This document shows positions 15,160 through 23,002 of a DNA stretch of 39,637 nucleotides, one piece after another. How positions within the stretch are numbered: position 1 is the stretch's first letter; each line of letters opens with the position of its first letter. Position numbers and translations under genes: made by a program. This DNA comes from an uncultured Lachnospiraceae bacterium (GTDB lineage Bacteria > Bacillota > Clostridia > Lachnospirales > Lachnospiraceae). The notes beneath the pieces were generated by a model. It was not told where the DNA came from, searched no databases, and worked only from the letters and a program-made list of their open reading frames with translations. Location: positions 1 to 39,637 of the forward strand of contig CAKRNW010000004.1 in the NCBI GenBank assembly GCA_934371505.1. The letters run 5' to 3'.

Positions 15160-15945
15160 ATGAAAAAATGGATGAAAGGGATAGTAAGCATATTGCTGAC
15201 TGTAAGTTTCCTATTGATAACGACGAGTTTTATCCTTGAGAATACAGTCGTAAAAACTTTTTCACAAGAAATATTGTCAAAAAAAGTATCGGGTTATTTT
15301 CTGGATGAAGTTATTTACGATGTGGATATCGACCATTTACAAAAAATAGAAGACAACATCAGAAATAGCCGATATACGGATAAAATAACAGCAAAATTTA
15401 TACAAACCATAGTGGAAAATGTGGGATATGACAAAGATGTAGAATTTGATGTATCAGAAGAAATAGATGCTCTGGTTCTGGAAAATATGCCCCAAGAATT
15501 TTATAACGAAAAAGGAAAGGCCACAAAGGAGTATTTGAATGAGAATATTGGAACCATTGAAAAAAATTTAGAAGAAAATCTTGTTCGTGCATTTGGCAAG
15601 CCATATCTTACCATTTTGAAACTATACGATGTATTAACGAGTATTTGTCTTCGAGTGGCGATGATACTAATTTGCATTGTAACGATTATCGTGTCAGTAA
15701 GAACAGAAAAAGCTAATGCACTGGAAATCTTTCAAACAAGCAGTATCGTTACAATGACAGTTACACTCTTAGCATTTATCATCATAAAATTACTTTCCAA
15801 TGTGATTGACCAAAGATTGGCAGGCGGGTGGCTGAGCAGGATCAATTTGAACTTAATGATTCTATTTATTGTTCTGGAAGGTGTGATCAGTTTAGCGTTA
15901 TTTCTCATAAGAAAAAACCGGAATATAGTAATGGATAATATTTGA
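15160..15945 (+). CDS. Membrane protein of unknown function, four predicted TM segments
   Basis: 261 residues. One N-terminal hydrophobic segment (about 7-27), a 130-residue presumably extracytoplasmic part rich in Glu/Asp/Lys (DEVIYDVDIDHLQKIEDNIRN...), then three hydrophobic segments (about 165-185, 197-218, 228-248) and a basic tail RKNRN. This layout, a large loop between TM1 and TM2, is seen in many small Firmicutes membrane proteins; I cannot assign a function. The start at 15160 follows GGAGGAG by eight bases. AT-rich like its neighbours. Followed after 45 bases by a decayed HIT gene. Confidence 0.75.
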   Translation: MKKWMKGIVSILLTVSFLLITTSFILENTVVKTFSQEILSKKVSGYFLDEVIYDVDIDHLQKIEDNIRNSRYTDKITAKFIQTIVENVGYDKDVEFDVSEEIDALVLENMPQEFYNEKGKATKEYLNENIGTIEKNLEENLVRAFGKPYLTILKLYDVLTSICLRVAMILICIVTIIVSVRTEKANALEIFQTSSIVTMTVTLLAFIIIKLLSNVIDQRLAGGWLSRINLNLMILFIVLEGVISLALFLIRKNRNIVMDNI

Positions 15946-15990
15946 ATGAAATAGATGGCTTTGGACTCGGTGGAATAAGGAGCATGAATT

Positions 15991-16120
15991 ATGTGTTTGA
16001 TATGCGACAGAATTGAAATGATAAAAAATGGGACGAATCCATATTTTGTAAAGGAATTGGAGACGTGGACCAGAAAAAATGAAGGCGAAATTATTGGTAG
16101 AATTAGAAAAGTTATTGTAA
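15991..16120 (+). pseudogene. HIT-family protein gene, internally deleted
   Basis: The start is intact: AAGGAG eight bases before ATG 15991, then MCLICDRIEMIKNGTNPYFVKELET, which matches the N terminus of clostridial histidine-triad (HIT) family nucleotide hydrolases (CLICDRI...PYFVKEL). The next expected residues, including the HxHxH active site, are absent. Instead, in the -1 frame, a short tail RGPEKMKAKLLVELEKLL ends at TAA 16118-16120, a plausible HIT C terminus. About 90-100 codons seem to be missing, with a frame change at the join near 16064. In the original frame the peptide would continue to 16173. Not functional as a hydrolase. Confidence 0.6.
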
Positions 16121-16173
16121 TACGGCTTCCGGCTTGTAGAACCGACGAAAGCATGAACTGTAAGTTTACATAA

Positions 16174-16495
16174 TTCTGATTTTTGCCTATAAGCTGTGAT
16201 AAAAGCCATGTCTTATAGGTATAATTTCGAGAGCATATCGCAACTTCAACCTATAGGACTCGCCAGGAACTTGCCCTTATGGGTAAAATTCACTGGAAAA
16301 ATTGACAGTGGAGGCTCAAAAGCCTTTTCATAGACATATAAGAGCTGCCAAATGAATTTCCTTATAGGTAGTGCCTCAATGCACAAGGCTTTAAAGCACC
16401 TATAAGAGTCATAGAAAGTGGTGATTTATGGGTTATCATCAATTTTAGGAAGTGGGATAGTTAAAAAAATCGGAGCATAAAAGGAGATATACATT
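16174..16495. repeat. Non-coding stretch with eight CCTATAAG/CTTATAGG-type motifs in both orientations
   Basis: No gene. Copies: CCTATAAG 16186-16193, CTTATAGG 16212-16219, CCTATAGG 16250-16257, CCCTTATGGG 16274-16283, CATATAAGAG 16335-16344, CCTTATAGG 16360-16368, CCTATAAGAG 16399-16408, TTATGGG 16426-16432. Pairs of opposite orientation could form hairpins: 16186-16193 with 16212-16219, and CTTATAGGT 16361-16369 with ACCTATAAG 16398-16406 (9 bp). A small hairpin AGGCT-CAAA-AGCCT followed by T4 lies at 16312-16328. Function unknown: a structured RNA, a decayed repeat array or multiple regulator sites. Confidence 0.65.
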
Positions 16496-16831
16496 ATGAA
16501 TATAGGATTTTGGTCATGTATCGTTTTAGCTATTCCATTTGCGGTGCTGGGTGTGCTGTTTACAGTATTTAAAGAAAAAGCTGCTAAATTTATTTCTGGT
16601 TTTAACTCGCTGTCAAAGGAAGAACAGGCACTATACGATAAAACATGTATTTCCAGGGATATGAGAAATCAGTGTTTTACATGGGCTGCCATCATGATAG
16701 CCGGTGCAGTGTTGTCCTATTTTATAACGCCGTATCTGGCTATTCCAACTTATATTATTTGGCTGATTTTATTTTTCAGAAATGTCCATTTTGACACCCA
16801 CAAAGCATTTGGAAAATATTTATTAAAGTAA
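16496..16831 (+). CDS. DUF3784 family small membrane protein
   Basis: 111 residues with three hydrophobic segments: about 5-24, 60-78 and 82-98. The conserved cytoplasmic-looking loop KAAKFISGFNSLSKEEQALYDK matches the DUF3784 pattern (SGYNxxSxEEKxxYD). Function unknown. The start at 16496 follows AAGGAG by ten bases. A diverged paralogue (17387-17707) lies on the other side of msrA, so this looks like a duplicated small membrane protein gene interrupted by, or arranged around, msrA. Confidence 0.8.
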   Translation: MNIGFWSCIVLAIPFAVLGVLFTVFKEKAAKFISGFNSLSKEEQALYDKTCISRDMRNQCFTWAAIMIAGAVLSYFITPYLAIPTYIIWLILFFRNVHFDTHKAFGKYLLK

Positions 16832-16855
16832 GTTTACAGAGGAGGCAGGAAAATC

Positions 16856-17332
16856 ATGGAGACCGTATACATAGCTGGCGGATGCCTTTGGGGTGTGCAG
16901 CATTTTTTTGACAGTGTACCTGGGGTACTCACGACAGAGGCTGGCAGAGCCAATGGAAAAACCGATTCCCTGGACAGCCCTTATGATGGATATGCAGAAT
17001 GCGTGAAGGTGGTTTTTGATGAAAAGGCTACCACTATCTCGAATTTGATGGAGCAGTTGTTTGAAATCATCGACCCTTATAGTCTGAACAAACAGGGCGT
17101 TAATGTGGGCAAGAAGTACAGAACCGGAATATACAGCGCTTCTGAAAAGCATTTGAAAGAGGCAAAAGCCTTTATTGACCGGCGGAGCGACAGGGATAAA
17201 ATTGTAGTGGAAGTGCTGCCGCTGACAAACTATGTCAGAAGTGCCGAGGAACACCAGCACCATCTGGAAAGATACCCGGAGGATTGCAGTTACTGCCATA
17301 TCCCGGATGCAATACTAAATAAGTACAGATAA
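16856..17332 (+). CDS. msrA: Peptide-methionine (S)-S-oxide reductase MsrA
   Basis: 158 residues. Reduces methionine-S-sulfoxide in proteins and free methionine. The active-site motif is GGCLWG (catalytic Cys10), a variant of GCFWG, followed by the family motifs GYxxG-like TTEAGRANG, YAECVKVVFDE and the LFEIIDPYSLNKQG segment (family: F..HDPT..NRQG, where the usual H-D-P is I-D-P). A C-terminal YCHIP is also typical. It is a short, single-domain MsrA without MsrB fusion. RBS GAGGAGG is present. The 24-base gap from the first DUF3784 gene suggests cotranscription. Confidence 0.9.
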   Translation: METVYIAGGCLWGVQHFFDSVPGVLTTEAGRANGKTDSLDSPYDGYAECVKVVFDEKATTISNLMEQLFEIIDPYSLNKQGVNVGKKYRTGIYSASEKHLKEAKAFIDRRSDRDKIVVEVLPLTNYVRSAEEHQHHLERYPEDCSYCHIPDAILNKYR

Positions 17333-17386
17333 ATTCAACGGGATTTAGAATTCATAATCTGACGAATCGAAATGGAGGTAGGGACA

Positions 17387-17707
17387 ATGTTCTGCGTTAT
17401 TTTTGATTTAATGATGGCAGTTATTATGTTTTTGTTTGGAGTATGGTTTTATAAATCAGAAGGGGAAGCTGCGAAATTTCTGTCTGGCTACAATATGAAA
17501 TCCGAAGAAGAACGGAAAAAATATGATGAAAATGCCATGTGTAAGGCGTACGGCAAAAGAATGATGTTTATGTCAGTACCGTTTATCCTTGGAACTATTG
17601 TAGATATCCAGCATCAGGGAATAGGATGCCTGATAGCATGGACACTATGGTTTGTTATGTTTATTTTATTGCTTATTGACAGACACAAAAGAGAGCATTT
17701 ATCTTAA
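17387..17707 (+). CDS. DUF3784 family small membrane protein, second copy
   Basis: 106 residues, three hydrophobic segments (about 3-20, 62-80, 82-98), with the family loop EAAKFLSGYNMKSEEERKKYDENA. Clearly related to the protein at 16496-16831. ATG 17387 is eight bases after GGAGG (17374-17378); an ATG at 17372 overlaps that site and is less likely. Function unknown. The downstream GNAT gene starts 49 bases after the stop. Confidence 0.8.
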   Translation: MFCVIFDLMMAVIMFLFGVWFYKSEGEAAKFLSGYNMKSEEERKKYDENAMCKAYGKRMMFMSVPFILGTIVDIQHQGIGCLIAWTLWFVMFILLLIDRHKREHLS

Positions 17708-17756
17708 CGTGAAAAAGTTTTTTATTGACAGTTTATCACCATTGAAAGGCACAAAG

Positions 17757-18302
17757 ATGGAATATAACGAAAAAATCGTATTGAAAAACGGGCAGGACTG
17801 CATCATACGAAATGCGACATACGAAGATGGTTCGGAAATGTCGGAGTTGTTTGCAGTGACCCACAGTGAGTCGGACTACTTGCGCTCCTATCCAGAGGAG
17901 CATAGCTTTGATGCGAAAGCGGAGAGTGAATTTCTTCAGAAAAGGGCTGAAAGCGACAGGGAAGTCATGCTGTTGGCTGTGGTAGATGGAAAAATCGTCG
18001 CAACGGCAGGTGTTTCTGCCCTGGGGAATAAATATAAAATCAGACACCGCGCAGAGTTTGGAATCGATGTGGTCAAGTCGTACTGGGGACTTGGCATCGG
18101 CAAAAGGATGATGAAAGCCTGCGTGCAGTGTGCAAAAGATGCCGGATATCAACAATTAGAACTGGAGGTTGTCGCGGACAACCAGAGAGCAATCCAGATG
18201 TATCAAAGTATTGGATTTGTGGAGTTTGGACGTAACCCCTTGGGATTTATTTCCAGGTATTCCGGTGCCCAGGAACTGGTGTATATGAGACTGGTATTAT
18301 AA
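17757..18302 (+). CDS. GNAT family N-acetyltransferase
   Basis: 181 residues. The GNAT core is visible: MLLAVVDGKIVATAGVSAL (beta2-beta4), the acetyl-CoA pyrophosphate loop in YWGLGIGKRMMKACVQCAKDAG, and QLELEVVADNQRAIQMYQSIGFVEFGRNPLGF. Substrate unknown; such proteins acylate amino groups of small molecules or protein N termini. An in-frame extension upstream runs through the end of the preceding gene; ATG 17757 with GAAAGG seven bases before it is the natural start. Followed by two hairpins, the second a bidirectional terminator. Confidence 0.88.
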   Translation: MEYNEKIVLKNGQDCIIRNATYEDGSEMSELFAVTHSESDYLRSYPEEHSFDAKAESEFLQKRAESDREVMLLAVVDGKIVATAGVSALGNKYKIRHRAEFGIDVVKSYWGLGIGKRMMKACVQCAKDAGYQQLELEVVADNQRAIQMYQSIGFVEFGRNPLGFISRYSGAQELVYMRLVL

Positions 18303-18306
18303 GTTT

Positions 18307-18337
18307 TTAAATGTAGAGGAATTTCCTCTGCATTTAA
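18307..18337 (+). repeat. 15-bp hairpin after the GNAT gene
   Basis: TTAAATGTAGAGGAA (18307-18321) pairs with TTCCTCTGCATTTAA (18323-18337) with one T-G. It lies directly before the terminator at 18342 and may protect or terminate the GNAT transcript. Confidence 0.6.
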
Positions 18338-18369
18338 AAAACCCCGCTTACACAAGCGGGGCATTTTTT
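18336..18369. terminator. Bidirectional intrinsic terminator, GNAT / plsC
   Basis: CCCCGCTT-ACAC-AAGCGGGG (18342-18361), followed on plus by CATTTTTT and flanked on minus by T6. It ends both convergent genes; the plsC stop codon (18348-18350) lies in the stem. Confidence 0.92.
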
Positions 18370-19082
18370 GTATAGGTGTCAATGATAATCTGGCGGACGG
18401 TATCCGGTAGATTTTTCTTTGCTTCCCGGTCTAAGTCCTTCACATAGATAGGATCGCCGTACTCCACGATAACGTGGGTCTTTTTTATCCAAGGGAAGTG
18501 GTCCTCCAGGACGGCACCGGTATTGTTGATAGATATGGGAACGATGGGACAGCCGGATTTCTCTGCCAGCTTGAAACTTCCGGCATGGAAGGGAAGAAAT
18601 TCACCCTCCTTCTTACTGCGGGTGCCTTCCGGAAAAATGATGAGGGAAATGCCGCTTTTCATCAGTTCGATTCCCTGCAGAATCGTCTGTAATCCGGCTT
18701 TGATATCCTTGCGGTCAAGGAAAATACAGTGGAGATTTTTCATCCAGGTGCGCAGCAGAGGTACCTTCAGCAGCTCAATCTTGGAGACAAAGCCGGTCAG
18801 TCCTACCACCTGCGGATAAGTCACCACGGTGTCAAAGATGCTGCGGTGGTTGCCCACATAGAGAACGGCGGTGTCCCTGGGGATGCGTTCATGACCGATG
18901 ACAGTTACCTTCACACCGGAACAAAAAGCAACTACCCGGAACGCCCAGCTTACATAAGCCCGGCAGGAACGGTCTTTCACATCCGGCCATTTTTGGCCAA
19001 TCAGCCATTCCACGAAAGCCACCGGAATGGATAGAATTAAGTACAACACCACGAAGGCGGCGGTGATAATCAGACGAATCAT
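18348..19082 (-). CDS. plsC: 1-acyl-sn-glycerol-3-phosphate acyltransferase
   Basis: 244 residues. Converts lysophosphatidate to phosphatidate at the membrane. N-terminal hydrophobic segment (about 3-28), then NHRSIFD (His79, Asp84, the HX4D catalytic motif), block II DRKDIKAGLQTI, block III IIFPEGTRSKKEGEFLPFHAGSFKLA, block IV CPIVPISI: all four acyltransferase blocks. Usual length. The ATG at 19082 follows GAGGAG. It is the only gene of its transcript in view and is convergent with the GNAT gene. Confidence 0.93.
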   Translation of the reverse strand: MIRLIITAAFVVLYLILSIPVAFVEWLIGQKWPDVKDRSCRAYVSWAFRVVAFCSGVKVTVIGHERIPRDTAVLYVGNHRSIFDTVVTYPQVVGLTGFVSKIELLKVPLLRTWMKNLHCIFLDRKDIKAGLQTILQGIELMKSGISLIIFPEGTRSKKEGEFLPFHAGSFKLAEKSGCPIVPISINNTGAVLEDHFPWIKKTHVIVEYGDPIYVKDLDREAKKNLPDTVRQIIIDTYTKNAPLV

Positions 19083-19127
19083 ATAAGTTCTCCTCTTTAA
19101 TTATTCTATACAAATTGTACTCGAATT

Positions 19128-19136
19128 TGATATAAT
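19128..19136 (+). promoter_or_regulatory. Extended -10 promoter before the structured leader
   Basis: TGA-TATAAT (19128-19136), a perfect extended -10. No good -35 at 17 bases. A start near 19143 would produce a leader of about 300 nt containing the fold at 19210-19433. Confidence 0.55.
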
Positions 19137-19209
19137 ACTCAATAGAAATTTAGGAGCAGTAACACGCATACTGTTCTTATCCTTACCATAGATTACTATA
19201 AAAAAGCTA

Positions 19210-19433
19210 TATTGAGTTAAGGCTTACTAATAAGTACATGGGAGGGAGATGGAGTAAATATGTTTGTGCGCATGACTTCTGCACGATGGAGATGAGACTC
19301 ATAAATCGTGAAAGCCTCTGCTGCACACGATTTACGCTTTGGAGGCTCATCGGAATGTTTCGTGCAACAGGAAGAGCACAAATGTATTTGCTCCATCTCC
19401 AACACAATGCCTTATGTAAAGCCTCCCTCAATA
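19210..19433 (+). ncRNA. Large rod-like structured RNA or leader, five nested stems
   Basis: Nested pairings: TATTGAG 19210-19216 with 19427-19433; AGGCTTAC 19220-19227 with GTAAAGCCT 19416-19424 (one bulge); ATAAG 19230-19234 with 19411-19415; a 25-bp stem 19245-19269 with 19376-19400; TGCACGA 19280-19286 with 19360-19366; GATGAG 19291-19296 with 19346-19351; AAATCGTG 19303-19310 with 19326-19333. In the 25-bp stem the three non-Watson-Crick positions are all G-U if the plus strand is the RNA (A-C if it were the minus strand). No terminator follows; the lipoprotein start codon is 14 bases later. A 6S-RNA-like rod, a cis leader of the pyr genes, or a Tc1-type MITE (TA at both ends) are the options. 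Confidence 0.6.
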
Positions 19434-19446
19434 CTTAGGAGTATCT

Positions 19447-19884
19447 ATGGCAAAAAAATGGAAACAGCACTGGAATAGGAAACAACTGCTCTGCATCGCC
19501 CTGCTGTCGGGAATGATCCTGGCGCTCACAGGATGCACCATGCCGGGAAGTGGCGAGACAAAACGGGAACAGGTGGACTTTACCGTGGTCAACGAAGAAC
19601 GCCTCCCCGAAGAGCTGGCACAGCTTCTGGAAGGGAAAAAGACCGAACCCTTCAAACTCACCTACACCGATGGCAGCTTTCTCTATCTTTGTGTCGGCTA
19701 TGGAAAACAGGAAACCGGCGGCTACAGCGTCAGTGTCAAGGAACTAAGCCGTGCAGACGGCACCGTTTATGTGGACACTCTTCTGGTAGGTCCTGAAACC
19801 ATACCGGAGGAAGGCAGCGCTCCTTCTTATCCCATGATTGTGCTGAAAATTGAAAACCGTGACGAGCAAATCAATTTTCTGTAA
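19447..19884 (+). CDS. Lipoprotein with PrcB-like C-terminal domain
   Basis: 145 residues. Lipoprotein signal (basic KKWKQHWNRK, hydrophobic 13-28, lipobox LTGC with Cys30). The mature part contains FLYLCVGYGKQETGGYSVSVKEL, which resembles the PrcB C-terminal domain (usually GxxPTGGYSVxV), found in the partner of the PrcA protease of Treponema and in many Gram-positive surface lipoproteins. Role unknown. The ATG at 19447 follows TAGGAG by seven bases and lies just after the structured leader. pyrC begins 53 bases later on the same strand, so it probably heads the pyr transcript. Confidence 0.72.
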   Translation: MAKKWKQHWNRKQLLCIALLSGMILALTGCTMPGSGETKREQVDFTVVNEERLPEELAQLLEGKKTEPFKLTYTDGSFLYLCVGYGKQETGGYSVSVKELSRADGTVYVDTLLVGPETIPEEGSAPSYPMIVLKIENRDEQINFL

Positions 19885-19937
19885 AGAAAACTGACATACA
19901 TGTCACGAAATTACCCCGGAAATGGAGAACATTACGC

Positions 19938-21248
19938 ATGATTCAAATAAAAAACGGCAGGGTTATTACCCCCGATAAAGAAACAGGGAGCATCCGGGAG
20001 GGAGAAATGGAACTTTATATCGCCCAGCCCGGTGAACCCCAGGCAGGACGCATTGTGGCAGTGAATCCCACCGACATTCCCCCCTATCCCATCACCAGGG
20101 AAATCGATGCCACCGGACTTCTGATTTTCCCCGGGCTGGTGGATGTCCATGTCCACTTCCGCGACCCAGGCTTTACCTACAAAGAGGATATTGAAACCGG
20201 GGCAAAGGCTGCAGCCAGAGGCGGCATCACCACCGTGGTGCTCATGGCAAACACCAGACCAACCGTGGACAATGAGGAAACCCTGGACTATGTTCTGGAA
20301 AAGGGGCGCACCACCGATATCCATGTGGAAACCTGTGTCAATGTCACCAAAGGCATGAAAGGACAGGAACTGGTGGACATTGAGAACTTGCTTGCCAAAG
20401 GCGCAGTGGGTATCACCGATGATGGCGTGCCCATTCTGGACACAGAGCTGACCCGGAAAGCCATGGAGCTGTCAGCGAAATACCAGGTTCCCGTCAGTTT
20501 CCATGAGGAAGACCCTGCTTATATTGAGAATAATGGCATCAATCATGGAAAGGCATCGGAGCATTTCGGCATCGGTGGTTCTGACCGGCAGGCGGAGATT
20601 TCCATGGTGAAACGGGATTTGGAGATTGCCCTGGAAACCGGAGCCATCATGGATGTCCAGCATATCAGCAGCAAGGAGGCAGTGGACCTGGTGCGCCAGG
20701 CGAAGAAACGCCCCGGCGGGGAAAATATCCATGCGGAGGCGACACCCCATCATTTTACCCTCACGGAGGAGGCAGTAATTGCCTACGGAACCATGGCGAA
20801 GATGAATCCGCCTCTTCGGGAGGAGGCAGACCGCCAGGCAATCATTGAGGGTATCGCCGATGGCACCATTGATTTGATTGCCACCGACCACGCTCCCCAT
20901 AGCATAGAAGAAAAAGAAAAGCCCCTGACCCAGGCACCCAGCGGAATTCTGGGGCTGGAAACTTCCCTGGCACTGGCAAACGAGGTGCTGGTGCAGTCCG
21001 GGCGTATTTCCTACGGGAAACTGACTCAGGTGATGGCATACAATCCGGCGAAACTCTACCATCTGGATGCCGGCTACATCGCTCAGGGAGGTCCCGGCGA
21101 TCTGGTGCTTTTTGCGCCACAGAGGAAATGGAAAGTGGAGGGCTTTGCCTCCAAATCCAGCAATTCCCCTTTCCTGGGGAGAACCATGACCGGACAGGTA
21201 ATGATGACAATTTGCAATGGCAAAATAATATACGAATCAGGAGAATAA
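19938..21248 (+). CDS. pyrC: Dihydroorotase, class I
   Basis: 436 residues. Cyclises carbamoyl aspartate to dihydroorotate in pyrimidine synthesis. The metal motif is HVHFRDPG (His71, His73), with the class I features GVTTV-like GGITTVVLMANTRP, later histidines in SFHEEDP and VQHISS, and the catalytic Asp in ATDHAPHS (about 317). Length is typical of the class I enzyme. Start after GGAG. First of three pyr genes; pyrK starts four bases after its stop. No PyrR-type attenuator is recognisable in the 53 bases before it. Confidence 0.95.
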   Translation: MIQIKNGRVITPDKETGSIREGEMELYIAQPGEPQAGRIVAVNPTDIPPYPITREIDATGLLIFPGLVDVHVHFRDPGFTYKEDIETGAKAAARGGITTVVLMANTRPTVDNEETLDYVLEKGRTTDIHVETCVNVTKGMKGQELVDIENLLAKGAVGITDDGVPILDTELTRKAMELSAKYQVPVSFHEEDPAYIENNGINHGKASEHFGIGGSDRQAEISMVKRDLEIALETGAIMDVQHISSKEAVDLVRQAKKRPGGENIHAEATPHHFTLTEEAVIAYGTMAKMNPPLREEADRQAIIEGIADGTIDLIATDHAPHSIEEKEKPLTQAPSGILGLETSLALANEVLVQSGRISYGKLTQVMAYNPAKLYHLDAGYIAQGGPGDLVLFAPQRKWKVEGFASKSSNSPFLGRTMTGQVMMTICNGKIIYESGE

Positions 21249-21252
21249 CCAA

Positions 21253-22032
21253 ATGGCAAAGAAAAAAGAAATGGCAAAGGTATTGTCCCAGCAATGCCTC
21301 CAGACCGGCATCTACGATATGTGGATCGGAACCAGCCTGGCAGACGAGGCGAAAGCCGGACAGTTTATCTGCGTGTATCCGAAGAACGCCAGCACCCTGC
21401 TGCCCCGTCCCATCAGCATCTGCGAGGTGCGGGAGGACAGACAGGCACTGCGGATTGTTTACCGCGTGGCAGGACAGGGCACCGCGGAATTTTCCACCTA
21501 TCAGGAAGGAGAATCCATTGCGGTGATGGGAACTCTGGGAAACGGATTTCCGGTGGAGAAGGTTACCGGTGAGAAAACCACCGTGTTCCTCATGGGCGGC
21601 GGCATCGGCATCCCTCCTATTTTGCAGCTTGCAAAATCTTTAAACTGTGACAAGAAAATCATCGTGGGCTATCGGGATGCCTCCCTTTTCTTAAAGGAAG
21701 ATTTGGAAAAATACGGCGAGGTCATCATCGCCACCGAGGACGGCTCTGTGGGCACGACGGGAAATGTCATGGATGCCATCCGGGAAAAAGGTTTAAAGGC
21801 AGACATGATTTACGCCTGCGGTCCTATGCCCATGCTCCGGGCGATCAAGCAGTACGCCGAAAAAGAGGACATCCCCGCTTACATTTCCCTGGAGGAACGG
21901 ATGGCCTGCGGTGTCGGCGCCTGCCTGGGCTGCGTCTGCAAAACAAAGGATGTGGATGCCCATTCCCATGTACACAACGCCAGGATTTGTACCGATGGAC
22001 CGGTATTTGAGGCAAAGGAGGTAGAAATCTGA
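21253..22032 (+). CDS. pyrK: Dihydroorotate dehydrogenase B, electron transfer subunit
   Basis: 259 residues. Carries FAD and a [2Fe-2S] cluster and passes electrons from PyrD to NAD. N-terminal FAD-binding barrel with RPISICEV; NAD-binding segment GGGIGIPPIL and YACGPMPML; C-terminal cluster cysteines in MACGVGACLGCVC (Cys219, Cys224, Cys227) and the later RIC (about 246). Overlaps the start of pyrD by one base, so the two subunits are translationally coupled. Confidence 0.95.
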   Translation: MAKKKEMAKVLSQQCLQTGIYDMWIGTSLADEAKAGQFICVYPKNASTLLPRPISICEVREDRQALRIVYRVAGQGTAEFSTYQEGESIAVMGTLGNGFPVEKVTGEKTTVFLMGGGIGIPPILQLAKSLNCDKKIIVGYRDASLFLKEDLEKYGEVIIATEDGSVGTTGNVMDAIREKGLKADMIYACGPMPMLRAIKQYAEKEDIPAYISLEERMACGVGACLGCVCKTKDVDAHSHVHNARICTDGPVFEAKEVEI

Positions 22033-22934
22033 TGAAAACCAGCGTAACGATTGCAGGAGTGGAATTTAAAAATCCCGTGATGACCGCCTCCGGCACTTTC
22101 GGTTCCGGCATGGAATACAGCGAATTTGTGGATTTGAATAAACTGGGTGCGGTAGTGACCAAAGGGGTGGCAAATGTGCCCTGGCCCGGCAACCCCACCC
22201 CCAGAGTGGCAGAGGTGTACGGTGGAATGCTCAACGCCATCGGTTTGCAGAACCCCGGCATTGATGTATTCTGTGAGCGGGATATTTCCTTCCTGAAAAA
22301 CTATGACACCAAAATCATCGTCAATGTCTGTGGAAAGACGGTGGAGGACTATCTGGAAGTGGTGGAGCGTCTGGGAGACGAGCCAGTGGACATGCTGGAA
22401 ATCAACGTTTCCTGCCCCAATGTCAAAGAGGGAGCCATCGCCTTCGGACAGAAAGCCGATGCCCTTTACAACATCACCAGCGAGATTAAGAAAAAGGCAA
22501 AACAACCCATCATCATGAAACTTTCTCCCAATGTCACCGACATCACGGAGATGGCGAGGGCAGCAGAGGCAGCAGGCTCTGACGCCCTTTCCCTGATTAA
22601 CACCCTCACCGGTATGAAGATTGATATTCACCGGAGAAAATTTGTGCTGGCAAATAAAACCGGAGGAATGTCCGGTCCCGCGATTAAGCCGGTAGCAGTC
22701 CGCATGGTCTACCAGACCGCCCAGACAGTAAAAATCCCCATCATCGGTATGGGAGGCATCGCCAATGCAGAGGATGCCATTGAATTTATGCTTGCCGGAG
22801 CCACCGCGGTTTCCGTAGGAGCCATGAATTTTGTCAACCCTTATGCCACCACAGAGATTGTGGAGGGTATCGGGGATTACATGCGCCGCTATAACGTGAA
22901 GGATATTAACGAACTCATCGGTGCCGTAGAGTAG
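22032..22934 (+). CDS. pyrD: Dihydroorotate dehydrogenase B, catalytic subunit
   Basis: 300 residues. Class 1B, NAD-linked through PyrK. FMN-binding barrel with TASGTFGSGMEY, NPTPRVAEVYGGMLNAIGLQNPG, the catalytic cysteine loop INVSCPNVKEG (Cys near 129; class 2 enzymes have Ser), KLSPNVTDI, and the phosphate-binding IIGMGGIANAEDA with the next GATAVSVG. Start overlaps the pyrK stop. pyrE, pyrF and pyrB are not in the window. Transcript probably ends before 23014. Confidence 0.96.
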   Translation: MKTSVTIAGVEFKNPVMTASGTFGSGMEYSEFVDLNKLGAVVTKGVANVPWPGNPTPRVAEVYGGMLNAIGLQNPGIDVFCERDISFLKNYDTKIIVNVCGKTVEDYLEVVERLGDEPVDMLEINVSCPNVKEGAIAFGQKADALYNITSEIKKKAKQPIIMKLSPNVTDITEMARAAEAAGSDALSLINTLTGMKIDIHRRKFVLANKTGGMSGPAIKPVAVRMVYQTAQTVKIPIIGMGGIANAEDAIEFMLAGATAVSVGAMNFVNPYATTEIVEGIGDYMRRYNVKDINELIGAVE

Positions 22935-22964
22935 TAACTTTATGTAAAAGGAATAACATGCCTT

Positions 22965-23002
22965 CGTTGCGAATATGTATAGGTAGAATAGCATTCGCAA
23001 CG
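22965..23002 (+). promoter_or_regulatory. 10-bp inverted repeat abutting the ribosome binding site
   Basis: CGTTGCGAAT (22965-22974) and ATTCGCAACG (22993-23002), 18-base loop. The right arm runs into the GGAGG (23002-23006) of the SPOCS/LysM gene. It may be a weak pyrD terminator (TTTTT follows at 23009-23013), an operator, or a translational control hairpin. Confidence 0.55.

Noticed and set aside
16186..16432. CRISPR array
   Set aside because: Motif copies are only 7-10 bases, alternate in orientation and have uneven spacing; no cas genes in the window.
19207..19438. Three overlapping frames of 62-74 codons on both strands
   Set aside because: They are created by the large inverted repeat; the minus-strand and plus-strand peptides mirror each other and none has a binding site with a sensible product.
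19885..19937. PyrR attenuator before pyrC
   Set aside because: Only a small TGACAT/ATGTCA dyad is present; no anti-antiterminator or terminator is visible.
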